64,000 nt of DNA from an uncultured Planctomycetales bacterium (GTDB lineage: Bacteria; Planctomycetota; Planctomycetia; Pirellulales; S012-138): assembly GCA_937982665.1 (NCBI GenBank), contig CALJLD010000244.1:4438-68437 (forward strand). The letters are read 5' to 3'. A model generated the notes under the pieces. The model did not search any database and was not told the origin of the DNA. It worked only from the letters and a program-made list of their open reading frames with translations. Within the stretch, counting starts at the first letter, position 1, and every line of letters begins with the position of its first letter. This document shows, one piece after another, positions 8,160 to 18,225 of the stretch. A program made the position numbers and the translations under genes.

Positions 8160-9488
8160 ATGGCATCACTTGATAGTCCGGGGCACACCCCCACAAAGTT
8201 CAGCCGCGTAGCGATCTTGTTCGCTGGCGGACCCGCCCCCGCGGCAAACGCGGTCATCTCCACAGCCGCCGTCTCATTCCTGCGAAACGGGATTGAGGTT
8301 GTCGGCATCCTGCATGGCTATTCCCGCCTGGTGAAGTATACGTCGGACAATCGGCTTGCCGAAGGCGGCGACTATATCTTCGTCAATCACAAGACGCTCA
8401 AACGCACGCGAAACACGCAAGGCGTCCTGTTGGGGACAGCCCGCACCAACCCCGGCGTCGATATCGATTGCCCGGAGCACCTTGAGGACGAAGAGCGAAC
8501 AGCGCCGTTGCGCGCGGTTTATGACGCACTGCGTTCGATTGGCGTTGATGCGCTCGTTTCCATCGGCGGTGATGACACCTTGAAAACGGCCAACAAGTTC
8601 CGCCTGTTTCAAGATCACTTGCCGGAAGGTTCAACGCGAATTCCGGTCGTCCATTTGCCCAAGACAATCGACAACGATTACATGGGCATTGATTTCACCT
8701 TCGGCTATTTCACTGCTGTCGATACGCTCGCTTCGGAGATCCGCAACTTGCTGGCGGACGCGGAAGCCAACTCCAGCTACTTCCTTACCGAGACGATGGG
8801 CCGCAGCGCAGGCTGGCTTGCATACGGGGCGGCCATCGCGGGCGAAGCCAGTCTTGTGATCAGCGTGGAGGACATCTTCGACAAGTACATGGTGAGAGAG
8901 AAGGTCCCCAAGGAGGAGGGTGATGACGTCAAGAAGGGAGATGAGTTCGTTGAGCGCTCGGTCATGGACATGGACGCGGTCGTCAATCGTATCGTCCGCA
9001 GCATGCGTGCACGCGAGGAGCGCGAAAGCAAACCCTTTGGCGTGATTGTGATGGCCGAAGGGCTGGCCGAACTTTTGCCGTACAAGCACGTCAAGGGCGT
9101 TGGTCGCGACGATCACGGCCATATCTCGATCAGCGAGATCAACCTCAGCCGGATCTTTGCGAAGGCCGTTGCCGAAGAATACGCCAAACAAACAAATCGT
9201 GAACGCCGAGTCACTGGGATTCAGCTCGGCTACGAAACCCGCTGTGCAAAGCCGCATGCCTTTGACGTCATGCTTGGCAGCCAGTTGGGCGTTGGCGCCT
9301 ATCGGGCATTGGTCGAGAACCAGATGGACGGAGTCATGGTCTCCGTCTCTGGCCAGCTTGAGCTTAATTATGTGCCTTTCGATATGCTTGTCGATCCGCA
9401 CACCTTGGTCACCAATGTCCGCTACATTGAGCGCGACAGCGATTTCCATAAACTGGCCAGGTTCCTGGAAACGTATGTGAATGACTGA
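8160..9488 (+). CDS. pfp: PPi-dependent 6-phosphofructokinase
   Basis: 442 residues of the phosphofructokinase family: an N-terminal LFAGGPAPAANAVIS nucleotide/phosphate loop, GGDDT at 136-140, PKTIDND at 167-173, MGRSAGW at 213-219 and GYETRCAKPHAFD near residue 360. The Asp in GGDDT, where ATP-dependent enzymes have Gly, and the Lys in PKTIDND are the known markers of pyrophosphate use. The enzyme phosphorylates fructose 6-phosphate reversibly with PPi, so it can serve glycolysis and gluconeogenesis. The ATG follows a GAGGAAAATATG site. Divergent from aroB and unlinked to other glycolytic genes. Confidence 0.9.
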   Translation: MASLDSPGHTPTKFSRVAILFAGGPAPAANAVISTAAVSFLRNGIEVVGILHGYSRLVKYTSDNRLAEGGDYIFVNHKTLKRTRNTQGVLLGTARTNPGVDIDCPEHLEDEERTAPLRAVYDALRSIGVDALVSIGGDDTLKTANKFRLFQDHLPEGSTRIPVVHLPKTIDNDYMGIDFTFGYFTAVDTLASEIRNLLADAEANSSYFLTETMGRSAGWLAYGAAIAGEASLVISVEDIFDKYMVREKVPKEEGDDVKKGDEFVERSVMDMDAVVNRIVRSMRAREERESKPFGVIVMAEGLAELLPYKHVKGVGRDDHGHISISEINLSRIFAKAVAEEYAKQTNRERRVTGIQLGYETRCAKPHAFDVMLGSQLGVGAYRALVENQMDGVMVSVSGQLELNYVPFDMLVDPHTLVTNVRYIERDSDFHKLARFLETYVND

Positions 9489-9599
9489 GCGACCAAAGTT
9501 TCCCTCCAAACAGTTCTTACAAACAAGCGACTGCTAGTATAGGTCTGTTTGAGCTTCCTTGCCGGCCAGAAAGTCGACGCGAATCGCTGAAGCCCCATC

Positions 9600-11117
9600 A
9601 TGGCAACTCTCGATTACGCAGTCATTGTCGCTTACTTGTTGGGCACATTGGTCGTCGGCATCTGGATCTCAAGGCGGAACCGGAGCGAGGAAGAATATCT
9701 GCTCGGCGGCGGCAAGATGAGTTCCCTGTCGCTGGGCTTATCGCTGTTTGCGTCCTTGCTCAGCACCATCACATATCTGGGTGTCCCCGGCGAAATCATC
9801 TCGCTGGGGCCAATGTATTTGAGCCAGTACCTGGCCTTTCCGTTGATCTTTGTGGTCGCGGGATACTTCATCATCCCAAGGATCGTTCGGGAGCCGGTCA
9901 CCAGCGCGTATGAAATTCTGGAGACGCGGTTGGGAAAGTCCGTTCGCCACGCGGCCGAAGTCTTGTTCTTCATCTCGCGGCTGGCGTGGATGGGAATGAT
10001 CCTGCACACCACTTGTTCAAAGGTCTTAGCGCCGCTGCTGGGCTTTGATTCCAGTTGGACGCCGCTTTTCGCCGCGGTGCTTGGCATAATAACTTTGGTC
10101 TACACAACCTGGGGCGGCTTCCGCGCTGTGGTCTTCACGGACGTTGTCCAAGCCAGCATTCTGCTCTGCGGCGCGCTGGCTTGCATCATCTTGGCCGCGG
10201 TGCAAACGGACGGAATCGCCAATTGGTGGCCAACAACCACGCCTGAGGGTTGGCAGAATCTCGTTTGGATCAATGCGCCCGGCGGCAGCCGAACATTCCT
10301 GGCGATGATCTTTCTCGCCTTCACCTGGTTTGTTTCGACCAGTGGTTCCGATCAGGTCGCCGTTCAACGTTATTTGGCCAATCGCGACGTCAAAGCGGCC
10401 CGCCGCACTTTGGGCGTGTCGCTCATCGTTCAATTGCTTGCCGTTGGACTCTTGGCGGTTATTGGCTTTGGCCTCGTGCGCTATTACACAATGTTTGCTG
10501 ATCGGTTGCCGATTGATGCCGAGACCGGCAAGCAACTCACCGTCCGCGACGCGGACAAGCTCTTCCCCGCATTCATTGCGAGCGAAATTCCCGTTGGGCT
10601 CAGTGGCTTGATCCTGGCCGCACTCCTGGCTGCCGCAATGAGCAGCCTCTCCTCCGGCATCAGCGCGGCCACCTCTGTCGTCACGGTCAAACTCTTTCCA
10701 GATCGTGCTCAGCGCGAACGGCACGGCTCCGCGCCGGCCCGTTGGATCGCGCTGATCGTGGGCAGCCTTGCGGTCGTCCTGTCGCTTGGTATCGGCTTTG
10801 TCGAAGGCAACCTGATCGAGCAAACGACCAAAGTGGTCAACCTCCTCGTTGCGCCGCTGTTTGGCTTGTTTGTGATGGCGCTCTTTATCCCTAGAGCCTC
10901 CGCGGCGGCCACGTTGATTGGTCTCGTCTTTGGCGTGGCTACCGCCGTACTGATCAGCTTCTGGCAGGAACTCTTCGGCGCTCCCTGCCCGTTGAGTCTG
11001 TTTTATGGCATGCCTGCGTCTTTGGTTGTGCAAACGCTTGTGGGCACGGTGCTTTGCTGGTCGCTCCTCCCCCCGCCGACACGGCCAATCTCGGAAGAGT
11101 CGCCGGCCCATTCGTAG
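9600..11117 (+). CDS. Sodium:solute symporter (SSS family)
   Basis: 505 residues with about 13 hydrophobic segments covering nearly the whole length. Family marks include an N-terminal DYAVIVAYLLGTLVVGIWISRR, the EEYLLGGGKMS segment after helix 1, the TTWGGFRAVVFTDVVQ segment, and ASEIPVGLSGLILAALLAAAMSSLSSGISA, which carries the conserved Ser pair for sodium binding. It imports a solute with sodium across the inner membrane; the substrate cannot be read from the sequence. Sialic acid, sugar or other organic substrates are typical. It begins 111 bases after pfp and has its own spacing, so co-transcription is possible but not shown. Confidence 0.9.
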   Translation: MATLDYAVIVAYLLGTLVVGIWISRRNRSEEEYLLGGGKMSSLSLGLSLFASLLSTITYLGVPGEIISLGPMYLSQYLAFPLIFVVAGYFIIPRIVREPVTSAYEILETRLGKSVRHAAEVLFFISRLAWMGMILHTTCSKVLAPLLGFDSSWTPLFAAVLGIITLVYTTWGGFRAVVFTDVVQASILLCGALACIILAAVQTDGIANWWPTTTPEGWQNLVWINAPGGSRTFLAMIFLAFTWFVSTSGSDQVAVQRYLANRDVKAARRTLGVSLIVQLLAVGLLAVIGFGLVRYYTMFADRLPIDAETGKQLTVRDADKLFPAFIASEIPVGLSGLILAALLAAAMSSLSSGISAATSVVTVKLFPDRAQRERHGSAPARWIALIVGSLAVVLSLGIGFVEGNLIEQTTKVVNLLVAPLFGLFVMALFIPRASAAATLIGLVFGVATAVLISFWQELFGAPCPLSLFYGMPASLVVQTLVGTVLCWSLLPPPTRPISEESPAHS

Positions 11118-11239
11118 CGCCCCTGCCGTTTGTGTCATGCGTTCGCGCGAAGTGGTATCATGTGCGGGAATGCGCGCGGCGGCCTAAGCACTTTCGAAAG
11201 AAGACGCGATTGACCACTTCCATGGATTGACAGCCATTG

Positions 11240-14200
11240 ATGGACAACCACCCGCAAAAGCCTGACGTTGAACCTCAGCAGCCCCATGAGGCGGAGCCAG
11301 GCTCGTCGCCAACCCCGGCGGAAATTGATGCCATCTGTAATCGCTTTGAACAGCAGTGGCAGTCCGGAGCGGCACCTTCAATTTCGGCGTTCATTCCAGC
11401 GTGGGAAAAGTCGGCGCGTAGCCAACTCTTGCAGGAGCTCATTCTCGTTGACATCGAGTATCGCCGGAAGTTAGGCGAAGCGATCGACTACGACAGCTAC
11501 TACGAAATTCTCCCGGATGAAGATTGGTTGCGGCAGCGCATGTCGCCGGACCTGACGCTCAGTCGAGCGAGCAGTCTTGAAGACACACACATAACCGCCG
11601 CCGAGCACTCAAGCGTTCGCTTTGATGTCCTGCATTCGCATGCGCGGGGCGGACTGGGCGAAGTCTATGTCGCGAAAGATCGTGAGCTTGGACGACAGGT
11701 CGCGCTTAAGGAGATTCAACCCAGGTTCGCCGCTGACCAGGAGTGTCGGGCACGGTTCCTCATGGAGGCACGCGTTACCGGCAATCTGGAACATCCGGGC
11801 ATCATCCCGATCTACAGCCTTGGCCAGCACAAAGATGGTCGACCTTACTATGCGATGCGTTTCGTCCGAGGCGAGAACCTCGCCGAAGCGACAGCGCGCT
11901 TTCATCGCGCGGAGGATTCGCCCGCTTCGACCGACGAAGCGAACCCATCATTGGTTCATCGCGACTACGAATCGGTCGAGTTTCGCAAGCTCTTGGGGCA
12001 TTTCATCGACGTCTGTAACGCGCTGGAATACGCCCACAGCCAGGGCATTCTTCATCGCGACCTCAAGCCGGCCAACATCATGTTGGGAGCGTATGGAGAA
12101 ACGCTCGTCGTTGATTGGGGCCTGGCGAAACTTGCCGACAAAGACGGAGGCGAAGAGATCGCCACGGCCGTCCGCGCCAACAAGGAAGACCAGCCGCTGG
12201 CAACTCATCAAGGAGCGGCACTGGGCACGCCTGCGTATATGCCGCCGGAACAAGCATCCGGCAATCTTGCCGAGCTTGGCCCCGCCAGCGACATCTATGC
12301 ATTGGGCGCGACGCTCTACTTCTTGCTTGTTGGAAAGCCGCCCGTTGGCGGAACTTCACTTGAGGAAGTTCTGGAAAACGTCAAACAAGGACGCATTCGA
12401 CCGCCGCGAACGATCGTCGCATCGGTTCCGAAGCAACTTCAAGCCATCTGTAACAAGGCGCTCTCGAAACGCCCAGCAGACCGTTACGTTTCGTGCCGGG
12501 CGTTGGCGGACGACATCGAACGCTACCTGGCGGGAGATCCGGTCGAAGCCTTTCTGGGACCGTTATCCCTACGGCTCCGCCGCTGGGGTCGGCGGCACCG
12601 CACGCTTGTGACGTCCGCGGCATCAGTGCTTCTTGTCTCATTGGTCGGGCTGATCATCGCAACCGCCGTCGTCAGTCAGAAAAACCGTTCATTGACCGCG
12701 CTGACCATCTCGCTCAACAACTCCAATCAAGCACTGGTTACCGCCAACGAACAGGAAAGGATCGCCAAAGAGCAAGCCGAGCAAAACGCACAAGTTGCCG
12801 AGGCACAGAGTAACCTCGCGTTGGCCACTCTCACTTCAGTGGTGGGCGATTTCCAGGAAAGCCTGGCGAATACCTCTGGCGGCGCTGCCATCCGTCGCCG
12901 ACTGCTCAACACGGCGATCACTCATCTTTCGCAAATTGCGCAAGAGTACGTGGAGAAGACGACGTATGACCTCCGTACGGCCCACGCCTTGATCGAACTG
13001 GGAGAAGTTGTTGAGCGGTTTGGCGCCGACTCTTCTCTGGCGAATGAAGACAAGAAATCCTCAATGACGCTGGCGAGCGCGTTTTACAACCGGGCACACG
13101 AGATTGCGATCACGGCTGCGGAAGAACAGCCGGACGATTGGAACGTGATCAAAGTCCAAAGCGTTGTGCATCAGAAAATCGGAAACGCGGCCCTCGTTCA
13201 AGGAAACGTGGAAGAGGCCTATCCGGCGCTTTTGGAATCCCTGAGCTTGATGGAGCAAATCCCTCGTGAACAGTGGGACGGATCTAACTACAAGCGGAAC
13301 GAGACCATCGTGCGGCTCCACATCGGCAAAGCATTGCTGGCGATGGGACGACTCGCCGATGCGGAAGACGAATTCAATCGCGCTTTAGAAGCCGCCTTGG
13401 AGATTGATGATGTTGGCGATGAGAGTTCCAAAGCCCATCACAGCGTTGCGATGGCGCTTGAGGCCATTGGCGACATTCACCTGACCAACCATCGCTGGGA
13501 ACAGGCACTGACGACATTTAACGAGATGCGGCGACGCCTTGAGCTTGTGCTCGAATTCGATCGCCTTGACGCGGAAGCGCGTCGCCATCTCGCGCTGGCC
13601 ATCGATAAGATCGGCGATACCCATCGTCGTATGGATGACTTCTCGTCCGCGCTCAAGGCTTATGAAGATGCTTTCAACATCAAGCGGAACCTGGCGGACG
13701 CTGATGATAGCGATTACATGCTGCAGCGAGATCTTTCCATTTCGCACAACAAGATAGGGGAGTGCCACGAGGCACTTGGCGATCTCGACGCGGCAGTCGC
13801 GGAATTTGAAGTCGCAAAGGAAACGTCGGAGCGCCTTAGCGAAAGTGACGTCTCCAATCTCTTGGCTCAAAGCGATCTCTCCGTTTGCTTTGGAAACATC
13901 GGTCGCATCCAGTTCAAACGCAACAACTTTCAGGCGGCACGTTCATCGTTTGAAGCCGCACTTGCGATTGATGAAGTGCTTGCGGCAAACCAAGACGAGA
14001 ATGCGGAAACACAGCGATCACTGAGTTACACAATGATCAAGCTCGGGGAAACCAGCACAGAACTCCAAGAGAACCGCGCAGCCGTTACCTGGTTTCAAAG
14101 GGCAGCCGATCTCCGCGAGAAGATTCTCGCTATCGACAATCACAATCCCGAGGCCGTTCACGATCTGTGCGTCGCCAAGACCAAGCTGGGAAACAGCCTC

Positions 14201-15766
14201 CGGTCCGATGACGTCGCGGAATACGATCGTGCCCTTGAGGTTTTCAATAGCGCGGTCACATTGTGCGAAACAGCGCTTGTTGAGCATGAATCCAGTGACC
14301 GGCTGACGTCAGATCTGGTGATCTGCAAGTTCAACCTGGCCAACCAGCTTGAGTTTCAACAACAACTGCCCGAGGCAATTACTCAGTACAAGCAGATTCT
14401 GGAAATCGCTGAAACGCAAACACGCCCGAACACAGGCGTCGTCGGATTCGCGCTGCGCCAACTCGCCAGCATCTACGACACGACAGCCGAGACCCGAAGC
14501 CAAGCAGGCAACATCCCAGCGGCAATCGCCAGCCTCACAACAGCGAACGACTATAAACGGCAACTCATCGCCGCAGGCGATACCGACCGCGTAATCAAAT
14601 TGTCGCTGTGGAGTTCCGAAGTCAGGATCGGCAGATGCTACGAACAAACGCGCGAACTCGACAAGGCTCATGCGCAATACGAAACTGCCATCGAGATGGC
14701 GAAGGAACTCGTGGAGGAGGGCGAGTCAGATAAGGTGGCTCAAGACAACCTTTCGCTGTCCTACACTAATCTTGGCCACGTGCAGATTGATCAAGGCAAA
14801 CTCAACGCCGCGCTGGCGACATTTGAACTCTGCCTGGCGGTGAACGAGAAGATTGCCGACGATCATCCCGACGACGCGGACGCTCAAAGGGAAGTCAGCT
14901 ACGCCCTTCTGCGGCTGGGCGAGATCAGTGCTCAGTTGGAAAATCACGAGACGGCCATCTCCTGGTTCCAGCGCGGCTGCGAGATCCGCACGAAGTTGCT
15001 GGAACTCGACAAGACCAATCCGGACCGAGTTCACGATCTGATCGTTGGCAAGACCAACCTCGGCCTCAGTCAGATCGCCATCTCTCAAAATGAGGCGGCG
15101 CTGGAGACTTTTGAAAGTGCCATCACACTTTGCGTTGAGACGTTAGCCGTGCATGATTCCTTCGGCCAAATGCAGTCAGACCTGGTCATGTCGGCCGGCA
15201 ATGCCGGCAAAACACACTTTGCACAGGGCGAGTGGGACGCGGCAATCGTCAACTACGAACAAGCGATCAAAACGCTTGAAGCTCAAAGTCAGCCCTTCGC
15301 GCCAGGGATCGCGCAGTTGCAAAATCAGCTGCAACAATGCGAGCAGATTGCTCAGCTCATTGCCGATTGGGAGCAGCTTACCGCCCTTCCGGAAGAGAAC
15401 CAGTTGAGTTTGCTCTACTACCGCGTGCGAGAGTTGATCCGTGCGAGCAACCTCGAAGACGCAAAGCAAACGCTCGATCACTGGAATGGGCTCGCACCCG
15501 ATGATGCCGACCAACTGTACAATCTTGCGTGTGGCTACGGCATCTTCCTCACCGCGCTTGAGCAACCGCAAGACCTTGATGAAGAAGTTCTGACGAAGTT
15601 CCGCACCGAATGCAAAGAGCAAGCGTTGATCGCCCTCAAAGCTGCAGTGGCCGCCGGGTTCAACGATCTTGCTCACATGTCGGAAGACGCGGACTTGGAA
15701 GCTTTGCGTGATGAAGAGGAATTCAAAACCCTCATTGGAAATTCGCCCTCACTCACCCAACGTTGA
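11240..15766 (+). CDS. Giant Ser/Thr protein kinase with membrane helix and TPR tail
   Basis: 1508 residues. An N-terminal segment (1-125) resembles the lead-in found in planctomycete kinases. The kinase domain has a Gly loop near 137-141, Lys157 (VALKE), HRDLKPAN with Asp274, and DWG at 292-294 instead of DFG, then a GTPAYMPPEQA activation segment. A membrane helix lies at about 455-478 and a short coiled coil rich in Glu/Gln/Ala follows. The remaining 950 residues are tandem TPR repeats. The kinase is cytoplasmic and the TPR part is likely on the other side of the membrane, serving as sensor or scaffold. A TTG precedes the ATG chosen. It ends 14 bases before the next gene. Confidence 0.9.
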   Translation: MDNHPQKPDVEPQQPHEAEPGSSPTPAEIDAICNRFEQQWQSGAAPSISAFIPAWEKSARSQLLQELILVDIEYRRKLGEAIDYDSYYEILPDEDWLRQRMSPDLTLSRASSLEDTHITAAEHSSVRFDVLHSHARGGLGEVYVAKDRELGRQVALKEIQPRFAADQECRARFLMEARVTGNLEHPGIIPIYSLGQHKDGRPYYAMRFVRGENLAEATARFHRAEDSPASTDEANPSLVHRDYESVEFRKLLGHFIDVCNALEYAHSQGILHRDLKPANIMLGAYGETLVVDWGLAKLADKDGGEEIATAVRANKEDQPLATHQGAALGTPAYMPPEQASGNLAELGPASDIYALGATLYFLLVGKPPVGGTSLEEVLENVKQGRIRPPRTIVASVPKQLQAICNKALSKRPADRYVSCRALADDIERYLAGDPVEAFLGPLSLRLRRWGRRHRTLVTSAASVLLVSLVGLIIATAVVSQKNRSLTALTISLNNSNQALVTANEQERIAKEQAEQNAQVAEAQSNLALATLTSVVGDFQESLANTSGGAAIRRRLLNTAITHLSQIAQEYVEKTTYDLRTAHALIELGEVVERFGADSSLANEDKKSSMTLASAFYNRAHEIAITAAEEQPDDWNVIKVQSVVHQKIGNAALVQGNVEEAYPALLESLSLMEQIPREQWDGSNYKRNETIVRLHIGKALLAMGRLADAEDEFNRALEAALEIDDVGDESSKAHHSVAMALEAIGDIHLTNHRWEQALTTFNEMRRRLELVLEFDRLDAEARRHLALAIDKIGDTHRRMDDFSSALKAYEDAFNIKRNLADADDSDYMLQRDLSISHNKIGECHEALGDLDAAVAEFEVAKETSERLSESDVSNLLAQSDLSVCFGNIGRIQFKRNNFQAARSSFEAALAIDEVLAANQDENAETQRSLSYTMIKLGETSTELQENRAAVTWFQRAADLREKILAIDNHNPEAVHDLCVAKTKLGNSLRSDDVAEYDRALEVFNSAVTLCETALVEHESSDRLTSDLVICKFNLANQLEFQQQLPEAITQYKQILEIAETQTRPNTGVVGFALRQLASIYDTTAETRSQAGNIPAAIASLTTANDYKRQLIAAGDTDRVIKLSLWSSEVRIGRCYEQTRELDKAHAQYETAIEMAKELVEEGESDKVAQDNLSLSYTNLGHVQIDQGKLNAALATFELCLAVNEKIADDHPDDADAQREVSYALLRLGEISAQLENHETAISWFQRGCEIRTKLLELDKTNPDRVHDLIVGKTNLGLSQIAISQNEAALETFESAITLCVETLAVHDSFGQMQSDLVMSAGNAGKTHFAQGEWDAAIVNYEQAIKTLEAQSQPFAPGIAQLQNQLQQCEQIAQLIADWEQLTALPEENQLSLLYYRVRELIRASNLEDAKQTLDHWNGLAPDDADQLYNLACGYGIFLTALEQPQDLDEEVLTKFRTECKEQALIALKAAVAAGFNDLAHMSEDADLEALRDEEEFKTLIGNSPSLTQR

Positions 15767-15780
15767 CAGGCTGGACCGGA

Positions 15781-16506
15781 ATGACCCCCCAACAAGCACT
15801 CGCTGATCTCAACCGACTGGGCACAGCCCAGAATCGCAAAGTGTACGCGCGGCATGGCGTGGGCGAAAAGATGTTTGGCGTCAGCTATGCCAACCAGAAC
15901 GCGCTCGCCAAGAAGATCAAAACGGATCACGAGCTTGCGCTGGAACTTTGGAATTCCGAAAACCATGACGCCAGAGTCTTGGCCACAATGATTGCCGACG
16001 CCGACAACGTGACCGCCGGCCAAATCAACGAATGGGCCAAGGCGATGGACAACTATGTCCTGACAGACGCCCTGACGTCCTTCGTCGCCAAGACCCGGTT
16101 CGCACAAGCCAAGGCGGATCAATGGGCCAAGGACCGCAAGGAATTCAAAAGCGCCGGCGGCTGGGCGCTGGTCACGCACCTGGCCCGGAACGAAGCCAAT
16201 GAATTGCCGGACGAATACTTTGAGACCCGGCTTGCCGAGATCGAGAAGCAGATCCACAATCGCCCAAACCGCACAAGATACGCGATGAATCTCGCGCTGA
16301 TCGGCATCGGAATTCGCAACGCCAAACTCCGCAAACAGGCCGAAAGCGCCGCGAAGCGAATCGGACCGGTTGAAGTCGATCACGGCGAGACCGGTTGCAA
16401 GACTCCTGACGCCGTCTCTTACATCGCCAACGCCTGGCAGCGCAAGAAGGCGAGTAAGCCACCAAAGAAGAAAGCGCCAGCCAAACGCCGCAAGCCCACT
16501 GCATAG
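15781..16506 (+). CDS. DNA alkylation repair protein, AlkD-like
   Basis: 241 residues of helical HEAT-like repeats as in AlkD DNA glycosylases: KVYARHGVGEKMFGVSYANQNALAKKI near the start, ELWNSENHDARVLATMIAD, then VLTDALTSFVAKT and GWALVTHLAR. AlkD enzymes remove bulky or cationic alkylated bases without base flipping. The C-terminal 30 residues are Lys/Pro-rich, as in many planctomycete DNA-binding tails. I chose the ATG at 15781, preceded by GGACCGGA, over the TTG at 15763 that overlaps the kinase stop. The tight spacing implies co-transcription with the kinase, though a functional link is not evident. Confidence 0.8.
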   Translation: MTPQQALADLNRLGTAQNRKVYARHGVGEKMFGVSYANQNALAKKIKTDHELALELWNSENHDARVLATMIADADNVTAGQINEWAKAMDNYVLTDALTSFVAKTRFAQAKADQWAKDRKEFKSAGGWALVTHLARNEANELPDEYFETRLAEIEKQIHNRPNRTRYAMNLALIGIGIRNAKLRKQAESAAKRIGPVEVDHGETGCKTPDAVSYIANAWQRKKASKPPKKKAPAKRRKPTA

Positions 16507-16889
16507 TAAGTCCGAGCGGAGAGCGACGTCGCAGAGCGATGCCTCGCTTTGCTGTGTATCTATTCAATTTCCAAAGAGCGAAACAGCAGGTTCGCTCAAA
16601 AGCTGCGCAGCCTGCAAGGCGAGTTTTGAAGAATTCCTGGCAACCCAAATCAGCCCTGTTGACTGGAGTGAGCATTGGGCCGAACACCCGGGGGGTTGAT
16701 TTTTCAGATTACCAGGGGGCGCACGGCCGGAATGCATGGTGCGACTTTCATCTGAAATGCCAGGAGATTTGCGCGCGCTTTTTGGAGATGTTTTTGTCAC
16801 TGGACACTTGGGTGATTTCTTGCGCGAGCGGAGGACAATTCGCGATCGATTTTTGGTTGGCAGGCTCTTTGTCTTGCAGGCTCTTTGCC
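16507..16889. other. Intergenic stretch between convergent genes
   Basis: No gene is supported on either strand. The only repeat seen is a short tandem CAGGCTCTTTG motif (about 16861-16888) at the end of the opposing gene. No strong terminator hairpin was found. Confidence 0.4.
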
Positions 16890-17570
16890 TCACTCGGTCA
16901 GACTTGCGATCAGGTCAGGGCTGCCAATGATGTCGACCGCCGCGTCACGGTCGTCAAAGTTACCGGTCACGCGCAACACGGCATCACCCAGCGGAACCAA
17001 TTGCCGCAATAACTCAAGCCAATTCAAGTTAGCGGAGGCGGTTCCTTTGGCTTCGGGAAACGCACAGCGGAACAGAGATTGCATCGCCGTTGGCGAATCA
17101 ATGTCTTCGCGCTCGCTCCAGATCAGCGTGCATGACTGGCTGGTTCTGGCGACTTGAATAGCTTCAAGCAGTGCGCGTTCCGTAACTTCAACAACTCCCG
17201 CGAAGCGAACCCCTTCTGCCGAGGTGAATGCGACTTCCTCGCTGGCGCGGCTTGCACCGGGCTGGGAAAGCATGCTTTCAAAAGCTGTCCACAACTTCTT
17301 GTGTCGCACGATGCGGTTGTCCGGCTGCCACGGACCGTGCGCTGCAAAGAGCCAGAAGCGACGTTGCGGCTTCCGCTCGCGCAACAATTCTATCGCCCTT
17401 TCCGCGCACGCCGCTGAGAGTTCACCTAGCGATATTGAAAAGTCATCGCGCTGCGCCTCAATCGTGTGCGCCGCCATTTCAACTCGCTCGATTGGACAGC
17501 GGTTGAAATTGAGCGACTGATTGACAGCAAACAAGTCCGGCGACGTGAATGAGTGCGTGTTGATGGTCAC
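16890..17570 (-). CDS. Hypothetical protein, about 226 residues
   Basis: I do not recognise the family. The protein is soluble-looking, with no signal peptide or membrane helix. It has a mixed helix/strand pattern: FWLFAAHGPWQPDNRIV near residues 71-87, AFESMLSQPGA, SEEVAFTSAEGVRFAGVVEVTERALLEAIQVART, TLIWSERED and LVPLGDAVLRVTGNFDDRDAAVDIIG. The VRFAGVVEV segment and a late beta-rich region suggest a small alpha/beta domain. Start is a GTG with a possible AAGG site 5 bases upstream. Neighbours are a GNAT gene upstream on the same strand 118 bases away, and AlkD converging from the left. Confidence 0.5.
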   Translation of the reverse strand: MTINTHSFTSPDLFAVNQSLNFNRCPIERVEMAAHTIEAQRDDFSISLGELSAACAERAIELLRERKPQRRFWLFAAHGPWQPDNRIVRHKKLWTAFESMLSQPGASRASEEVAFTSAEGVRFAGVVEVTERALLEAIQVARTSQSCTLIWSEREDIDSPTAMQSLFRCAFPEAKGTASANLNWLELLRQLVPLGDAVLRVTGNFDDRDAAVDIIGSPDLIASLTE

Positions 17571-17688
17571 AGTGCCTTGCCCGTTCGTCTGAATTCTCGT
17601 CGCCTGGCGTTATCTATCTGCGGCGATGAGACGCAAAGTTGGCGCGAACTTCTTGGGAGTACCTTACGCGATGGAAGCTTCTCACCAA

Positions 17689-18201
17689 CTAAGCGAAGCC
17701 ATGCCGTTCGTAGAATCGTACGGCAGTGGTCCAGGCGGTATGCGTCTGTGCGAAAAGTTCGCGGGCACCGGCGCGCCAATGCGGGCTTTCCCAGAGAGAG
17801 TTTTCCACGTGCGCGAGCAGTAGCGTGGCGATGCCGCGCGATTGGAATTGTGGCGCGACGGCGAGCCAATGGATCGACGGTGCGGAGTTTTCCGAAGAGC
17901 CTCGCAAGGCCAGACCAATGACGCCGGCGGTAACGGGGCTTTGCGATTTCACAACTTCCTCGGCAAACCACAATCGCTCCGGACTCCACCACCAACGCTT
18001 GAGAAACTCTCGCTCAAAATTTTGCCGGACCCAAGGACGATTGCCGCGATGCAAGCCGGCGAACGCGGCGTTGCGCACTTCCAGCCAACGCGCGATGTCC
18101 GCTTCGTCCCGGTAATTGCGGACACGAATGCCAGTGACTTCATGCGGCGTAGGCGGCGCAAGAAGTTGCTTGCGAAGTTCGATGACCGGCAACGTTTGCA
18201 T
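17689..18201 (-). CDS. GNAT family N-acetyltransferase
   Basis: 170 residues with the GNAT core: motif A as SIHWLAVAPQFQSRGIATLL (acetyl-CoA pyrophosphate loop QxxGIA) and motif B ending in AVRFYERHGFA at the very C-terminus. The N-terminal 60 residues (IRVRNYRDEADIARWLEVRNAAF) match the usual first strand and helix. Transfers an acetyl group from acetyl-CoA to an unknown amine. Planctomycetes hold many paralogues, so no substrate can be assigned. Confidence 0.8.
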   Translation of the reverse strand: MQTLPVIELRKQLLAPPTPHEVTGIRVRNYRDEADIARWLEVRNAAFAGLHRGNRPWVRQNFEREFLKRWWWSPERLWFAEEVVKSQSPVTAGVIGLALRGSSENSAPSIHWLAVAPQFQSRGIATLLLAHVENSLWESPHWRAGARELFAQTHTAWTTAVRFYERHGFA

Positions 18202-18225
18202 GGATTTTGAACTGAGTGATTGATC

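Noticed and set aside
9632..11138. Long minus-strand frames opposite the symporter gene
   Set aside because: Shadows of a strongly membrane-like protein; no signature in the opposite frame.
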